From: Comamonas sp.
GTDB taxonomy: Bacteria; Pseudomonadota; Gammaproteobacteria; Burkholderiales; Burkholderiaceae_C
Assembly (NCBI GenBank): GCA_021166775.1
Contig: JAJPEQ010000004.1
Coordinates: 124,001 to 188,000 of the forward strand
Length of the DNA stretch: 64,000 nucleotides
Direction: 5' to 3'
Positions 27,855 to 37,226 of the stretch are shown in pieces; the stretch's first letter is position 1, and each line of letters starts with the position of its first letter. The notes beneath the pieces are model-generated. The model worked only from the letters and a program-made list of their open reading frames with translations. It was not told where the DNA came from and made no database searches. The position numbers were made by a program, and so were the translations under genes.

Positions 27855-28574
27855 TCAGGCCGCGCTGATCAGCCCTTCGTGCGTGGCGCGCCGCAACGTG
27901 AGCTCCACGAGGCGGTCGCACCGTTGGCCATCGAAGGCGAATGCGTGGCTCATGGTGCTGTCGATGTCGCTGGCCAGCCCCTCGCGCAACAGGCTGCGCG
28001 CGCGAAAGAAGCGCGTGCGCACCGTGGGCTCGGGAATCTGCAGCGCGTGCGCCACTTCTTCCACACTCAGTTCCTGCACCGCGCGCAGCACGAAGACGGT
28101 GCGGTAGATGTCGGGCAGGCCATCGATGCGTTCTTCCAGAATTTTGCGAAGTTCGTCACGCATGGCTTTTCCTTCGGGTTGCTGGCTGGGGTCGGCCGTG
28201 AAACGGGCCTGCACGTCGGGGTCCGGGATCAGCATGGCCGCATCCAGGGGAATGACCTCGCCGTGCTTGCGTCGAAGGCGCCCCAGCGCCTCGTTGGCCA
28301 CGATGCGAACGAGCCAGGTGGAGAGCCTGGCGTCGGCCCGAAATGTCGCCAGCGCGCGCCAGGCCTGCAGATACGCCTCCTGCACCGCTTCCTCGGCCTC
28401 GGGATCGTTCTTGAGGATGGAGCGCGCCGTGCGAAACAGCAGCTGGTTGTGTCGACGCATGATGGCCTCGAAGGCATGGCGCTTGCCCGCGATGGCACGC
28501 GCGATCAACTCGGTGTCGCTGGCCGCGGTGGCGCTCTCGGCGGTGTCCGCGGGCAGGATGCTTGCCGTGTCCAT
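27855..28574 (-). CDS. ECF-type RNA polymerase sigma factor
   Basis: A 239-residue sigma-70 family ECF factor. Region 2 spans about residues 25-105, with HNQLLFRTARSILKND, AEEAVQEAYLQAWRAL and STWLVRIVANEAL. Region 4 spans about residues 155-205, with LPDIYRTVFVLRAVQELS and IPEPTVRTRFFRARSLL. The ATG at 28574 is used; a TTG five codons upstream would overlap the next gene. No anti-sigma gene with a membrane helix is adjacent: the neighbours are a cytosolic-type hydrolase and a flavoprotein. The control mechanism is therefore not evident. Confidence 0.9.
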   Translation of the reverse strand: MDTASILPADTAESATAASDTELIARAIAGKRHAFEAIMRRHNQLLFRTARSILKNDPEAEEAVQEAYLQAWRALATFRADARLSTWLVRIVANEALGRLRRKHGEVIPLDAAMLIPDPDVQARFTADPSQQPEGKAMRDELRKILEERIDGLPDIYRTVFVLRAVQELSVEEVAHALQIPEPTVRTRFFRARSLLREGLASDIDSTMSHAFAFDGQRCDRLVELTLRRATHEGLISAA

Positions 28575-28585
28575 GCGCTGGCCTT

Positions 28586-29311
28586 TCAATAGCCGTAGAA
28601 CTCTTCACTGCGCACATCGTCCTCGTCGATGCCCGCCTGCTCCAGCGTATGGCGCATCGCCTCCACCATGCCGGGCGGGCCGGAGACGTAGAACACGGGC
28701 GAGGGCAGGCCCTTGACCGCCTGCTGGATGAAGGCGGCATCGATGAAGCCGGTGGCGCCGCTCCAAGGCTCGCTGGCTGCGTCCATGTCGGTCATCGTGG
28801 CCACCAGCTTGAAGTGCGGGTTTTTCTTTTCCAGGCTCTGCAGCTCGGCCAGAAAGGCCGTGTCCTCGGGACGGCGGTTGGAATACAGCAGCACCAGGGG
28901 CTGGACACTGTGCTGCTCGGCCGCGTGGCGCGCGATGCTCATGAAGGGCGTGACGCCGATGCCGCCCGCGATCATCACGCCGGCGCGCTCGACCTTCTTG
29001 TGCATGGTGAGCGAGCCGAACGGGCCGTCCAATTGCACCGTGCCGCCCAGGGGCAGGCTCCCGAGCGCCTTCTTGAACGTGCTGTTGCGCATGCGCGTGG
29101 TCACGACGATCTCGTCCTCGTGCGGCGCGCTCACGATGGAAAACGCGTGGCGGCCATCGGCACTGCCGGCGTCCACGCCCGGGCCGACCAGAATCACGTC
29201 CAGCGCCTGCCCCGGGCGAAAGTCAAACCCGGCGGGTTTTTCGAAGTGAAACGCCATCGTGCCGTTGGCGACTTCATTCTTTGATTTCAGATGCACGGTG
29301 TGTGTTGCCAT
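28586..29311 (-). CDS. ferredoxin-NADP reductase-like FAD oxidoreductase
   Basis: A 241-residue flavoprotein of the ferredoxin-NADP(+) reductase superfamily. The FAD motif RHAFSIVSAP (residues about 55-64), a GPFGSL loop, the NAD(P) motif GGIGVTPFMSI and the C-terminal FYVSGPPGMVEAM are clear. No iron-sulfur domain is attached, so a separate electron acceptor is needed. It lies 11 bp upstream of the sigma factor, probably first in that operon. Confidence 0.88.
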   Translation of the reverse strand: MATHTVHLKSKNEVANGTMAFHFEKPAGFDFRPGQALDVILVGPGVDAGSADGRHAFSIVSAPHEDEIVVTTRMRNSTFKKALGSLPLGGTVQLDGPFGSLTMHKKVERAGVMIAGGIGVTPFMSIARHAAEQHSVQPLVLLYSNRRPEDTAFLAELQSLEKKNPHFKLVATMTDMDAASEPWSGATGFIDAAFIQQAVKGLPSPVFYVSGPPGMVEAMRHTLEQAGIDEDDVRSEEFYGY

Positions 29312-29423
29312 GTCGCTGCCTTGTCTTCGTGGTTGCACCATTGGATGCGGGATACGGGGCAAATATTCCCACAGCCGCGCCACGGGCGCTTGCCTGCCCT
29401 CACTTTAGGGACAATCCTCTTCC

Positions 29424-31967
29424 ATGCCATCGCTTCTTTCTCCGACGCACGCCCGCGCACCCTGCGCCCTCGCGCTGGGCTGGCGCACCCTGCGGCGCGA
29501 CCTGCGCGCGGGGGAGCTGCGCCTGCTGATGCTGGCCGTGCTGCTGGCCGTGGCCGCGCTCACCAGCGTCGGTTTCTTCGCCGACCGGCTGCAGGGCAGC
29601 CTGCAGCGCGACGCGGTGCAGCTGCTGGGCGGCGACGTCGTCATCGTGAGCGACCAGGCCACGCCCGCCGCCTTCATGGACGAGGCGCGCGCGCTGGGCC
29701 TGGAGGGCGTGGACACGCTGGCCTTTCCCACGATGGCGCGCGCCGATGAGGCCCAGGGCGGCGCCAGCCGCCTCGTCGCGCTCAAGAGCGTGGCGCCCGG
29801 CTATCCGCTGCGCGGGCGCATGCAGACGGCCGCGGGCCCGGATCAGGCGGGCACGCCGACCGAAGGCATTCCCGCGCCGGGGCAGGTCTGGGTGGACGCG
29901 CCGCTGCTGGGCGCGCTCGATCTGGCGGTGGGCGACACGCTGTGGCTGGGCGATGCGCGCCTCGTCATCGCGCGCATCATCACGCTCGAACCCGACCGCG
30001 GCAGTGGTTTCATGAGCTTTGCGCCGCGCGTGATGATGAACGAGGCCGATCTGCAGGCCACGGCACTGGTGCAGCCCGCCAGCCGCATCACCTGGCGCTA
30101 CGCGGTGGCGGGCGATGCCCCGGCCGTGGCGCGCTACGCCGCCTGGGCGCAGCAGCAGATCAAGGGCGTGCGCGGCGTGCGCGTCGAGTCGCTCGCCAGC
30201 GGCCGCCCCGAGATGCGCCAGACGCTGGACCGTGCCGGGCAGTTCCTCAATCTCGTGGCGCTGCTCGCGGCCCTGCTCGCGGCCGTGGCGGTGGCGCTGG
30301 CGGCGCGCGCGTTCGCGGCCCAGCATGTCGATGCGGCGGCGCTGCTGCGTGTTCTCGGGCTCGCGCAGCGCAAGATCGCCGGCGCCTATCTGGTCGAGTT
30401 CGGGCTGGCCGGGCTCTTCGCCAGCGCGCTGGGCGTGGTTCTGGGCTGGGGCGTGCATTGGGTCTTCGTCTGGCTGCTGGCGGCGCTGGTGCCCGCAGGG
30501 CTGCCGCCCGCCAGCGGCTGGCCCGCGCTGCTGGGCATGGGCGTGGGGCTCACGCTGCTCATGGCCTTCGGCCTGCCACCGGTGCTGCAGCTGGCGCGCG
30601 TGCCGCCGCTGCGCATGATCCGGCGCGACGTGGGCGCGATCAAGCCGGCGTCGGCGGCGGTGCTGCTGCTGGGCGTGGGCGGCTTTGCCGCGCTGCTGCT
30701 CATCGTCAGCCGCAGCTGGCGCCTGGGGCTGATCGCCGTCGGCGGCTTTGCGGCGGCCGTGCTGCTGTTCGCGCTGCTGGCGTGGCTGGTGGTGTGGGTT
30801 CTGCGCAAGGCCGTGCATGAAACCCGCGCGCCGCGCTGGCTGGTGCTGGCCACGCGCCAGATCGCCGCGCGCCCGGCCTACGCGGTGGTGCAGGTGAGCA
30901 GCCTGGCCGTGGGTCTGCTCGCGCTGGTGCTGCTGGTGCTGCTGCGCACCGACCTGATCGCGAGCTGGCAGCAGGCCACGCCCGCCAGCGCGCCCGACCG
31001 CTTCGTCATCAACATCCAGCCCGATCAGGCCGAGGATTTTCGCGCCCTGCTGGCCCGCTCGGGCGTGACGCGCTACGACTGGTATCCGATGTTTCGCGGC
31101 CGCCTCGTGGCCGTCAACGGCCGCGCCGTGAGCGCCGCCGACTATGCCGACGAGCGTGCGCAGGGGCTGGTCGAGCGCGAGTTCAACCTCTCGCACACGC
31201 TGCAGGCGCCCGAGCACAACACCATCGTGGCCGGGCGCTGGACGCCGGGCGAGGCGGGCGCGGTGAGCGTGGAAGAGGGCATCGCCCAGACCCTGGGGCT
31301 CAAGCTCGGGGACGTGCTGCGCTTTGACATGGCGGGCGTGACGAGCGAGGCGCGCATCACCAGCCTGCGCAAGGTGGACTGGAGCTCGATGCGCGCCAAC
31401 TTCTTTGTGCTCTACCCGCTGGCGGACATGCCCGACGTGCCCGTCACCTACCTGGCGGCCTACCGCGCGCCGCCGGAGCGGGGCTTCGACAACGCGCTGG
31501 TGCGCCGCTTTCCCAATGTCACCAACGTGGATCTGAGCGCCACGCTGGCGCAGGTGCAGGGCGTGCTTGCGCAGGTGGTGCGCGCGGTGGAATTCCTCTT
31601 TGTCTTCACGCTGGCCGCGGGGCTCATCGTGTTGTTCGCGGCGGTGACGGCCACACGCGAAGAAAGGACAAGGGAATTTGCCATCATGCGTGCCTTGGGC
31701 GCGCGCGAGCGCCTGCTGCGCCAGGTGCAGCGGGCCGAGCTGGCCGGTGTGGGTCTGCTCGCCGGTCTGCTCGCCAGTGGCGTGGCCATGCTGGTGGGGG
31801 GCCTGCTGGCGCTGTACGTCTTCGACTTCACGTGGACGGCGCCGCTGTGGGTGCCGCTGGCGGGCGGCGCCGCGGGCGCGCTGCTGGCGCTGGCGGCGGG
31901 CTGGTGGGGCCTGCGCGACGTGCTGCGCCGGCCCGTGGTGCAGACGCTGCGCGAGGCCGCGCAGTGA
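29424..31967 (+). CDS. large ABC transporter permease with FtsX domains (YbbP-like)
   Basis: An 847-residue inner-membrane permease with one N-terminal helix (about residues 30-52), a periplasmic domain, a FtsX block (about 265-430), further helices to about 500, and a second FtsX block (about 720-840). This matches the COG3127/YbbP family, lipoprotein- or lipid-handling type VII ABC permeases. The usual partner ATPase and esterase genes are not adjacent here. It is divergent from the flavoprotein at 29311. Confidence 0.9.
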   Translation: MPSLLSPTHARAPCALALGWRTLRRDLRAGELRLLMLAVLLAVAALTSVGFFADRLQGSLQRDAVQLLGGDVVIVSDQATPAAFMDEARALGLEGVDTLAFPTMARADEAQGGASRLVALKSVAPGYPLRGRMQTAAGPDQAGTPTEGIPAPGQVWVDAPLLGALDLAVGDTLWLGDARLVIARIITLEPDRGSGFMSFAPRVMMNEADLQATALVQPASRITWRYAVAGDAPAVARYAAWAQQQIKGVRGVRVESLASGRPEMRQTLDRAGQFLNLVALLAALLAAVAVALAARAFAAQHVDAAALLRVLGLAQRKIAGAYLVEFGLAGLFASALGVVLGWGVHWVFVWLLAALVPAGLPPASGWPALLGMGVGLTLLMAFGLPPVLQLARVPPLRMIRRDVGAIKPASAAVLLLGVGGFAALLLIVSRSWRLGLIAVGGFAAAVLLFALLAWLVVWVLRKAVHETRAPRWLVLATRQIAARPAYAVVQVSSLAVGLLALVLLVLLRTDLIASWQQATPASAPDRFVINIQPDQAEDFRALLARSGVTRYDWYPMFRGRLVAVNGRAVSAADYADERAQGLVEREFNLSHTLQAPEHNTIVAGRWTPGEAGAVSVEEGIAQTLGLKLGDVLRFDMAGVTSEARITSLRKVDWSSMRANFFVLYPLADMPDVPVTYLAAYRAPPERGFDNALVRRFPNVTNVDLSATLAQVQGVLAQVVRAVEFLFVFTLAAGLIVLFAAVTATREERTREFAIMRALGARERLLRQVQRAELAGVGLLAGLLASGVAMLVGGLLALYVFDFTWTAPLWVPLAGGAAGALLALAAGWWGLRDVLRRPVVQTLREAAQ

Positions 31968-32236
31968 TGGAGGAAGTGGTCGTGAATCAGGCGGTGAATG
32001 CGGGGGGCGTGCCCGACTGGGCCGATGCGCCCGAAGGCGAGGGCTGGAACTGGCTGGCGCAGGATGCGGACGGGCGCTGGTTCTGGTATCGCACCGAGCC
32101 GAAGCTGAACTGGTCGGGCGGCGTGTGGCGCTCGAATTCGCGCAATCAGCAGCCGGCGGGCGATGGCGTGCCCACCCCCAACTGGGATCGCAGCATGCAG
32201 GTGCGCCCGGGCTTCGGGGGGCCTGAGACACAATGA
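31967..32236 (+). CDS. small conserved hypothetical protein, tryptophan-rich
   Basis: An 89-residue acidic protein with many tryptophans (PDWADAP, GWNWLAQDADGRWFWY, KLNWSGGVWRS, PNWDRSM) and no signal or membrane segment. Not recognised. The ATG overlaps the permease stop (TGATG). A GTG at 31982 is preceded by GGAGGAAG at good spacing and may be the true start. It looks cotranscribed with the permease and lies 58 bp before lemA. Confidence 0.65.
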   Translation: MEEVVVNQAVNAGGVPDWADAPEGEGWNWLAQDADGRWFWYRTEPKLNWSGGVWRSNSRNQQPAGDGVPTPNWDRSMQVRPGFGGPETQ

Positions 32237-32294
32237 GCGCCCGCTGCGCCTCCCGCTTCGGGCAAGGGCACCATGACACAAGAAGGAGAACCAC

Positions 32295-32888
32295 ATGTCT
32301 GAGGCAGGATGGGTGTTGCTGGCGCTGCTCGCGGTGCTGCTGGTCTGGGTGGTCAGCGCCTACAACCGGCTGGTGGTGTTGAAGAACCGCATCGCCAACG
32401 CCTTCGGGCAGATCGACGTGCAGCTCAAGCGCCGCCACGACCTGGTGCCCAATCTGGTGGAGACGGCGCGTGGCTACCTTAAGCACGAGGCAGAGACGCT
32501 GCAGGCCGTGATCGCCGCGCGCGGGCAGGCGGTGGGCGCGGCGCAGGCGGCACGCGCGGCGCCCACGGATGCGGCGCGCATGGGGCAGCTGGGGCAGGCC
32601 GAGGCCCTGCTGGGCGGCAGCCTGGGGCGCCTATTGGTGGTGGCCGAAAACTACCCCGAACTCAAGGCCGACGCGACGATGCGCCAGCTCTCCGAGGAGC
32701 TCACCAGCACCGAGAACCGCATCGGCTTTGCGCGCCAGGCCTACAACGACCAGGCGCTGGAGTTCAACGACGCGGCCACGCAGTTCCCCGCGCTCGTCAT
32801 CGCGCGGCTGTTCGGCTTTGGCGCCGCGCCCATGCTGCGTTCCACGCAGAGCACCGAAGAGCGCGAGGTGCCCAAGGTCCAGTTCTGA
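32295..32888 (+). CDS. lemA: LemA family protein
   Basis: A 197-residue membrane protein with one N-terminal helix (residues about 4-23), the signature YNRLVVLKNRIANAFGQIDV and LKRRHDLVPNLVETARGY, and long helical coiled segments up to residue 170. An AGAAGGAGA ribosome-binding site precedes the ATG. LemA genes often sit beside M48 proteases, as here; the joint function is unclear. Confidence 0.95.
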   Translation: MSEAGWVLLALLAVLLVWVVSAYNRLVVLKNRIANAFGQIDVQLKRRHDLVPNLVETARGYLKHEAETLQAVIAARGQAVGAAQAARAAPTDAARMGQLGQAEALLGGSLGRLLVVAENYPELKADATMRQLSEELTSTENRIGFARQAYNDQALEFNDAATQFPALVIARLFGFGAAPMLRSTQSTEEREVPKVQF

Positions 32889-32908
32889 ACCGGCACAGCC
32901 CGCGCCGC

Positions 32909-34015
32909 ATGAAATTCTGGGACAGGCAAAACGCCGCCCGCGCCGAGACCCGGCGCCTGCTGCTGGCGTTCGGCGTCGCCGTGCTGCTGCTGCTCGTGGG
33001 GGTGCATCTGGCGCTGGCGCTGGCCTGGCTCGTCATGGCGGCGCTGCTGCCGGTGCAGCTGCCGTTTCCGGCGGGGTTCATGGTCACCAACGTGGGGGTG
33101 TCGCTGCTGCTGGTGCTGGGCGGCTGGTGGATAGAGACGTCCAATCTGCGCGGTGGCGGCGTGAAGCTGGCGCGGCGCATCGGCGCGCGCGAGGCCCGAC
33201 CCGGCGTCTCGCATGCCGAGCAGCGGCTGTGCAACGTCGTCGACGAGCTGTGCATCGCCGCGCACATGCCGCGCCCACAGGTCATGGTGCTGCCGCGTGC
33301 CGAGGCCATCAACGCCTTCGCGGCCGGCTGGAACGAAGACGACGCGGTGGTCGCTGTCACGCAGGGGGCGCTCGATTACCTCGATCGCGAGGAGCTGCAG
33401 GGCATGGTGGCGCATGAGCTCAGTCACCTGCACGAGGGTGACACGCGCCTGAAGATGCAACTCGCGGGCATGGTCTTCGGCTTGGAGCTGATCACCAACT
33501 TCGGCGGCGAGGTGCGTGACCGCGGCGGGCTCGCATGGTGGTTTGGCAGCGCCATCATGGTGGCGGGCAGCGCCGGCTGGCTGACCGGGCGCCTGCTCAA
33601 GGCCGCGGTCTCGCGTCAGCGCGAGCTGCTGGCGGACGCACGTGCGGTGCAATGGACGCGCTCGCGCGATGGCCTGGGACAGGTGCTGCGCAAGGTGATG
33701 ACGCAGCGCGCCGGGCAGGAGCAGGGCAGGCGCGGTGATCTGCAGGCCTGCGGCGGCGTGGCCCACCCGGCGGTGGAGCACATGCTCTTGGTGCAACTGC
33801 CCAATGAGCGGCGCTGGCTGCGGCGGCTCGATAGCCACCCGCCACTCAAAGAGCGCGTGCGTGCCATCTACGGTCACCCCATGTCACCGCTGCCGATCGG
33901 GCCGGTAGAGGTCAAGCCGGAGGCGGCGTTTCGGGAGTCCGCCGTTGATGTGACAGTGACCACTTCGCTGGCGGCGCAGTTCGATCCATTTGCCAAATCG
34001 GGAGCTCCGCCATGA
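32909..34015 (+). CDS. M48 family membrane metalloprotease (HtpX-like)
   Basis: A 368-residue zinc protease with two N-terminal membrane helices (about residues 14-32 and 36-65), the zinc motif HELSH at 169-173, another hydrophobic hairpin near 210-232, and the downstream RQRELLADARAV segment with the third zinc ligand. It has the HtpX/Ste24 layout and lies 20 bp after lemA. HtpX-like proteases degrade misfolded membrane proteins; the partnership with LemA is inferred only from adjacency. Confidence 0.9.
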   Translation: MKFWDRQNAARAETRRLLLAFGVAVLLLLVGVHLALALAWLVMAALLPVQLPFPAGFMVTNVGVSLLLVLGGWWIETSNLRGGGVKLARRIGAREARPGVSHAEQRLCNVVDELCIAAHMPRPQVMVLPRAEAINAFAAGWNEDDAVVAVTQGALDYLDREELQGMVAHELSHLHEGDTRLKMQLAGMVFGLELITNFGGEVRDRGGLAWWFGSAIMVAGSAGWLTGRLLKAAVSRQRELLADARAVQWTRSRDGLGQVLRKVMTQRAGQEQGRRGDLQACGGVAHPAVEHMLLVQLPNERRWLRRLDSHPPLKERVRAIYGHPMSPLPIGPVEVKPEAAFRESAVDVTVTTSLAAQFDPFAKSGAPP

Positions 34016-34106
34016 GCAGTTCGGGGGGTATTTCTTGGGGAGCGCCCCGCGCTGCGCGACTGGGCGGGCATAGGCCTGATGGCCCGCGGCGTGTTGGTGC
34101 CTGCGC

Positions 34107-34167
34107 TGAAACAATAGCTGCTCGCGCTTGCTGTATATGCGCTAGAGCCGTATTTCGTTCATATTTT
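34107..34167 (+). repeat. dispersed ~53-bp repeat, copy F, at the 3' end of the Smr gene
   Basis: It reads CAATAGCTGCTCGCGCTTG, then GCGCTAGAGCCGTATTTCG, then TTCATATTTTTC. The right end supplies the stop codon and last codons of the leftward Smr gene (ending RKI). Confidence 0.75.
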
Positions 34168-34818
34168 TCGGCGGTTGGGCTGCAGCAGCACCACCAGGGC
34201 CCCGGCGCCCCCGTCGGCGGGGCGGGCCTGCACGAAGGCGAGAACCTCGCGCTTTTGCACCAGCCAGGACTGCACCCGGCCCTTGAGCACCGGGGTCTTG
34301 CCGGGTGAGCCCAGGCCCTTGCCGTGCACGATGCGCACGCAGCGCAGCCCCGTGCGGTGCGCCAGGCGGATGAACATCGCCAGCGCCTCGCGCGCCTCGT
34401 CGCGGCGCAGGCCGTGCAGATCGAGCTGGCGCTGGATGCTCCAGTGCCCGGCGCGCAGCTTCTTCGTCACGTCCGGGCCGATGCCGGGGCGGCGAAAGCT
34501 CATCTGATCGTCCACATCCAGCAGCGTGTCCACGTCGAACTCGTCGCTGAGCGATTCCTGCAGCACGCGCTGCTCGTCGAGTGCGCGCTGCAGCGGCAGC
34601 GGCGCGGGCGGCAGCGGGGTGCTCCAGTGGCGCTCGTGCCGGGGGGTGAGCGGCGTCACGCCGCCCATGGCGCTGGCAAACAGGTGCTGCGCGGCCCAGG
34701 CCAGGCGTGCGGCTTCCTGCGCTGCGCGCCGCTCCTGCTCCTGCCGCTCGCGCGCGGCCTGCAGTGCCCGGCGCAGCTGCGCGAGCTCTGCCAGCGTGCT
34801 TGCCACCGGCCTTTTCAT
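34159..34818 (-). CDS. Smr/MutS2-type domain protein
   Basis: A 219-residue protein with an N-terminal coiled-coil-like segment (about residues 8-45) and a C-terminal Smr domain with LDLHGLRRDEA, the VHGKGLGS loop and a VLKGRVQSWL helix, as in stand-alone SmrA/YdaL endonuclease-like proteins. Smr domains nick structured DNA or RNA. It overlaps the upstream lipoprotein stop by ATGA. Confidence 0.87.
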   Translation of the reverse strand: MKRPVASTLAELAQLRRALQAARERQEQERRAAQEAARLAWAAQHLFASAMGGVTPLTPRHERHWSTPLPPAPLPLQRALDEQRVLQESLSDEFDVDTLLDVDDQMSFRRPGIGPDVTKKLRAGHWSIQRQLDLHGLRRDEAREALAMFIRLAHRTGLRCVRIVHGKGLGSPGKTPVLKGRVQSWLVQKREVLAFVQARPADGGAGALVVLLQPNRRKI

Positions 34819-35972
34819 GGCGCTTTCCCCGGGCAGCGGCCGCTGCCGTCTGGCGGCTCCAGGTAGCGCGCGGCGATGAACTGCGTGGTCTCGGCGGGAT
34901 TGAAGTTGTTGTCCGCCACGAACACCAGCGTGCAGCCGCCGTCCGCCAGCCGCGGCCCCCAGCTCATGCCTTCGATGTTGTCGGGCGTGAAGCCCAGGCT
35001 GGCCAGGTCAGCTATCAGCTGCTTGGGCGCCGTCCGGTGGTTGCCGGGCGTGAGCGCATCGAGCGCCAGCGTGTCGCTGCCGCTGCGCGTATCGATGCGG
35101 TACAGGCGCGCGCCGAAACCGGCACCGGCGCTGTAGGAGCGCTCCAGCACCAGCAGGTGCTGCTCGTCCTCCATCAGGATCTCGCTCACGCCGTTGATCT
35201 GCGGGCCGGGCAGGCGGCGCAGCAGTGGCACGCGGTCGCTCTGGTAGGCAATCTGGCGCAGCGGTGCGGCGCTGGTCAGGTCGAGCGCGGTGAGGCGCAC
35301 GGGCGCGCCGGCGTCCTGCGGGGTGGCGGCCGGTCCGTCCTGTTTCAAGGGCAGTTCCATGGCCAGCCACAGCGTGCGCCCGTCGGGCGACAGCGCCAAG
35401 CCCTCGATCGTGCCGTTGCTGCGCGGGCCGCGCTCGCCCTTCTGCGGCGCGAAGCTGGCGGGCAGCGGCAGCTCGCGCACGAAATCGCCGTCGAGCCGGT
35501 TCACTCGTACCAGCGGGCCGACGCCGCGCGAAAAATCGCCCTCGCTGCTCCAGACATAGGTGTCACCACCGGGCAGCCAGCGCACCGCTTCGGCGTCGGG
35601 CCTGTCCATGCCCTCCTGGGGCCGCCACCAAGGGGCGAAGGGCTGGCCGCTGGCGTGGCGCGGGTGAAAGACGCCGGTGAATTGCGGCGCCGAGATGCCC
35701 TGCGCCGCTATCGCCAGCCTGGCGGTATAGACGCGCGCCGGGCCGTCGTTGCCCCGGTCGTCGCTGATCAAGAGGTATTCGTCGCGCTCGGGGCTGTAGC
35801 TTATGCCCGAGAGGCCGCCGACCGCGGCGCCGCCATAAACGCTGCCGGTGGGCAGTTCGGCCACGCCCAGCAGCTGGAGGTAGGGCGTGTGCTGCGCTGG
35901 CGGCGCGGGCGCCATGGGCGCGAAGGCGCAGCCCGCCAGCAGCAGGGCCAGCAGCGCGGTGCGCAGGCTCAT
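34815..35972 (-). CDS. lipoprotein with phytase-like / esterase-like beta-propeller
   Basis: A 385-residue protein with a lipoprotein signal (ALLALLLAGC, Cys about 15) and a phytase-like domain. SGISYSPERDEYLLISDDRG, AVRWLPGGDTYVWSSEGD, NGTIEGLALSPDGRTLWLAME, and the last DNIEGMSWGP and VFVADNNFN match the 'esterase-like activity of phytase' family. Calcium-binding aspartates are plentiful. The start overlaps the radC stop by one base, and the end overlaps the Smr gene start by four. Confidence 0.85.
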   Translation of the reverse strand: MSLRTALLALLLAGCAFAPMAPAPPAQHTPYLQLLGVAELPTGSVYGGAAVGGLSGISYSPERDEYLLISDDRGNDGPARVYTARLAIAAQGISAPQFTGVFHPRHASGQPFAPWWRPQEGMDRPDAEAVRWLPGGDTYVWSSEGDFSRGVGPLVRVNRLDGDFVRELPLPASFAPQKGERGPRSNGTIEGLALSPDGRTLWLAMELPLKQDGPAATPQDAGAPVRLTALDLTSAAPLRQIAYQSDRVPLLRRLPGPQINGVSEILMEDEQHLLVLERSYSAGAGFGARLYRIDTRSGSDTLALDALTPGNHRTAPKQLIADLASLGFTPDNIEGMSWGPRLADGGCTLVFVADNNFNPAETTQFIAARYLEPPDGSGRCPGKAP

Positions 35973-36688
35973 CACACCAGCCCCCGCTCCGCCATCGAGA
36001 GGGCGCCGCCGGGTGCGACGATGATGTGGTCGAGCACGCGCACGTCGATCAAGGCGAGGGCGCTTTTGAGCGTCTGCGTCAGCACCTCGTCGGCGCGGCT
36101 GGGCGCGAGGCTGCCGCTGGGGTGGTTGTGCGCGAGCACCACGCTCGCGGCGCCATGGTGCAGCGCGCGCAGCACCACCTCGCGCGGGTACACCGCCGTC
36201 TGTGTGAGCGTGCCGCGAAACAGCTCTTCGAAGACGATCAGTCGGTGTTGGCTGTCGAGCAGCAGCAGCGCGAACACTTCGTGGGGCTGCGCGCCCAGGT
36301 GCAGTTGCAGGTAGTGGCGCACGGCCTCGGGCGTGTCGAGCACGGCGCGCTCCCTGAGCTGCTGCGCCAGCGCCCGGCGGGCGAGTTCCATCACCGCGAG
36401 CAGCTCGGTGCGCTTGGCCGGGCCCAGGCCCTTGATGCGCTTGAGATCGTCGCCGCTGGCGGCGAGCAGCCCGGCGATGCCGCCGAACCCGCCCGTGGCC
36501 TTGCCGCTGGCCGCGTCGTGCGTGGGCGCGTCCAGCAGCTCCTGCGCCAGTTGCAGCACGCCCTTGCCCTGGATGCCGGTGCGCAGCAGCAGCGCCAGCA
36601 GCTCCGCGTCCGACAGGGCGGCCGCGCCGCGTGCCAGCAGTTTCTCGCGTGGCTGGCTGTCTGGAGGCAGGTCTTTGAGCGGTGGCAT
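35972..36688 (-). CDS. radC: RadC (YeeS/JAB-domain) protein
   Basis: A 238-residue protein with an N-terminal UPF0758 helical region ([20 protein letters not shown]), a helix-hairpin-helix-like [15 protein letters not shown], and a JAB/MPN domain with the metal motif HNHPSG and DHIIVAPG. It is historically called a DNA-repair protein, but its function is unsettled. It is first in a three-gene overlapping leftward set, divergent from fkpB. Confidence 0.94.
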   Translation of the reverse strand: MPPLKDLPPDSQPREKLLARGAAALSDAELLALLLRTGIQGKGVLQLAQELLDAPTHDAASGKATGGFGGIAGLLAASGDDLKRIKGLGPAKRTELLAVMELARRALAQQLRERAVLDTPEAVRHYLQLHLGAQPHEVFALLLLDSQHRLIVFEELFRGTLTQTAVYPREVVLRALHHGAASVVLAHNHPSGSLAPSRADEVLTQTLKSALALIDVRVLDHIIVAPGGALSMAERGLV

Positions 36689-36755
36689 GGCGGGATGGCG
36701 ATAGGGGTTTGCCCGTATTTCCTAGAATGCGGCAGTTTATCCAGAGCACGCTGTC

Positions 36756-37226
36756 ATGACAGATCCCTCCGCCACCGCCGCGCCTGCGAAGGTCGAGCCC
36801 GGCTCCTTCCTCACGCTGCACTACCGCCTCGCGGGCCCGGCGGGCGACGTGATCAATACCTTCGCGAGCCGCCCGGCGACGATTTCGGTTGGCACGGGCG
36901 AGCTGTCGCCCGCGCTGGAGGCGCGCCTGATCGGCCTGGCCGAGGGCGCGCGCGCCACTTTCGAGGTGCCGGCAGGCGAGGCCTTCGGCGAGCGCAACCC
37001 CGAGATGCAGCAATGGGTGGCGAAAAAGCTGCTGGACGACATGGGCGATCCCGAGGACGTCTACCACGTGGGCGAGGTGGTGGAATTCGCCACGCCCGAC
37101 GGCAGCGGCACCTACGCCGGCGCGGTGCTCGAAGTGCGTGACGACGGCGCGCTGCGCGTCGATTTCAACCACCCGCTGGCGGGCCGTCCCGTCACGTTCG
37201 AAGTACAGATCATCGGAGTGCTATGA
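36756..37226 (+). CDS. fkpB: FKBP-type peptidyl-prolyl isomerase, SlpA/FkpB type
   Basis: A 156-residue cytosolic FKBP with an inserted-flap (IF) domain: [32 protein letters not shown], and the insert between [10 protein letters not shown] and [19 protein letters not shown]. The pairing with ispH (ATGA overlap at 37223-37226) is the same as in E. coli. A TAGAAT hexamer at 36723 is a -10-like element without a clear -35. Confidence 0.92.
   Translation: MTDPSATAAPAKVEPGSFLTLHYRLAGPAGDVINTFASRPATISVGTGELSPALEARLIGLAEGARATFEVPAGEAFGERNPEMQQWVAKKLLDDMGDPEDVYHVGEVVEFATPDGSGTYAGAVLEVRDDGALRVDFNHPLAGRPVTFEVQIIGVL

Noticed and set aside
35005-35045. AGCTGATAGCTG on the minus strand in the phytase-like gene as a repeat copy
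   Set aside because: Only the left core matches; the rest is ordinary GC-rich coding sequence.
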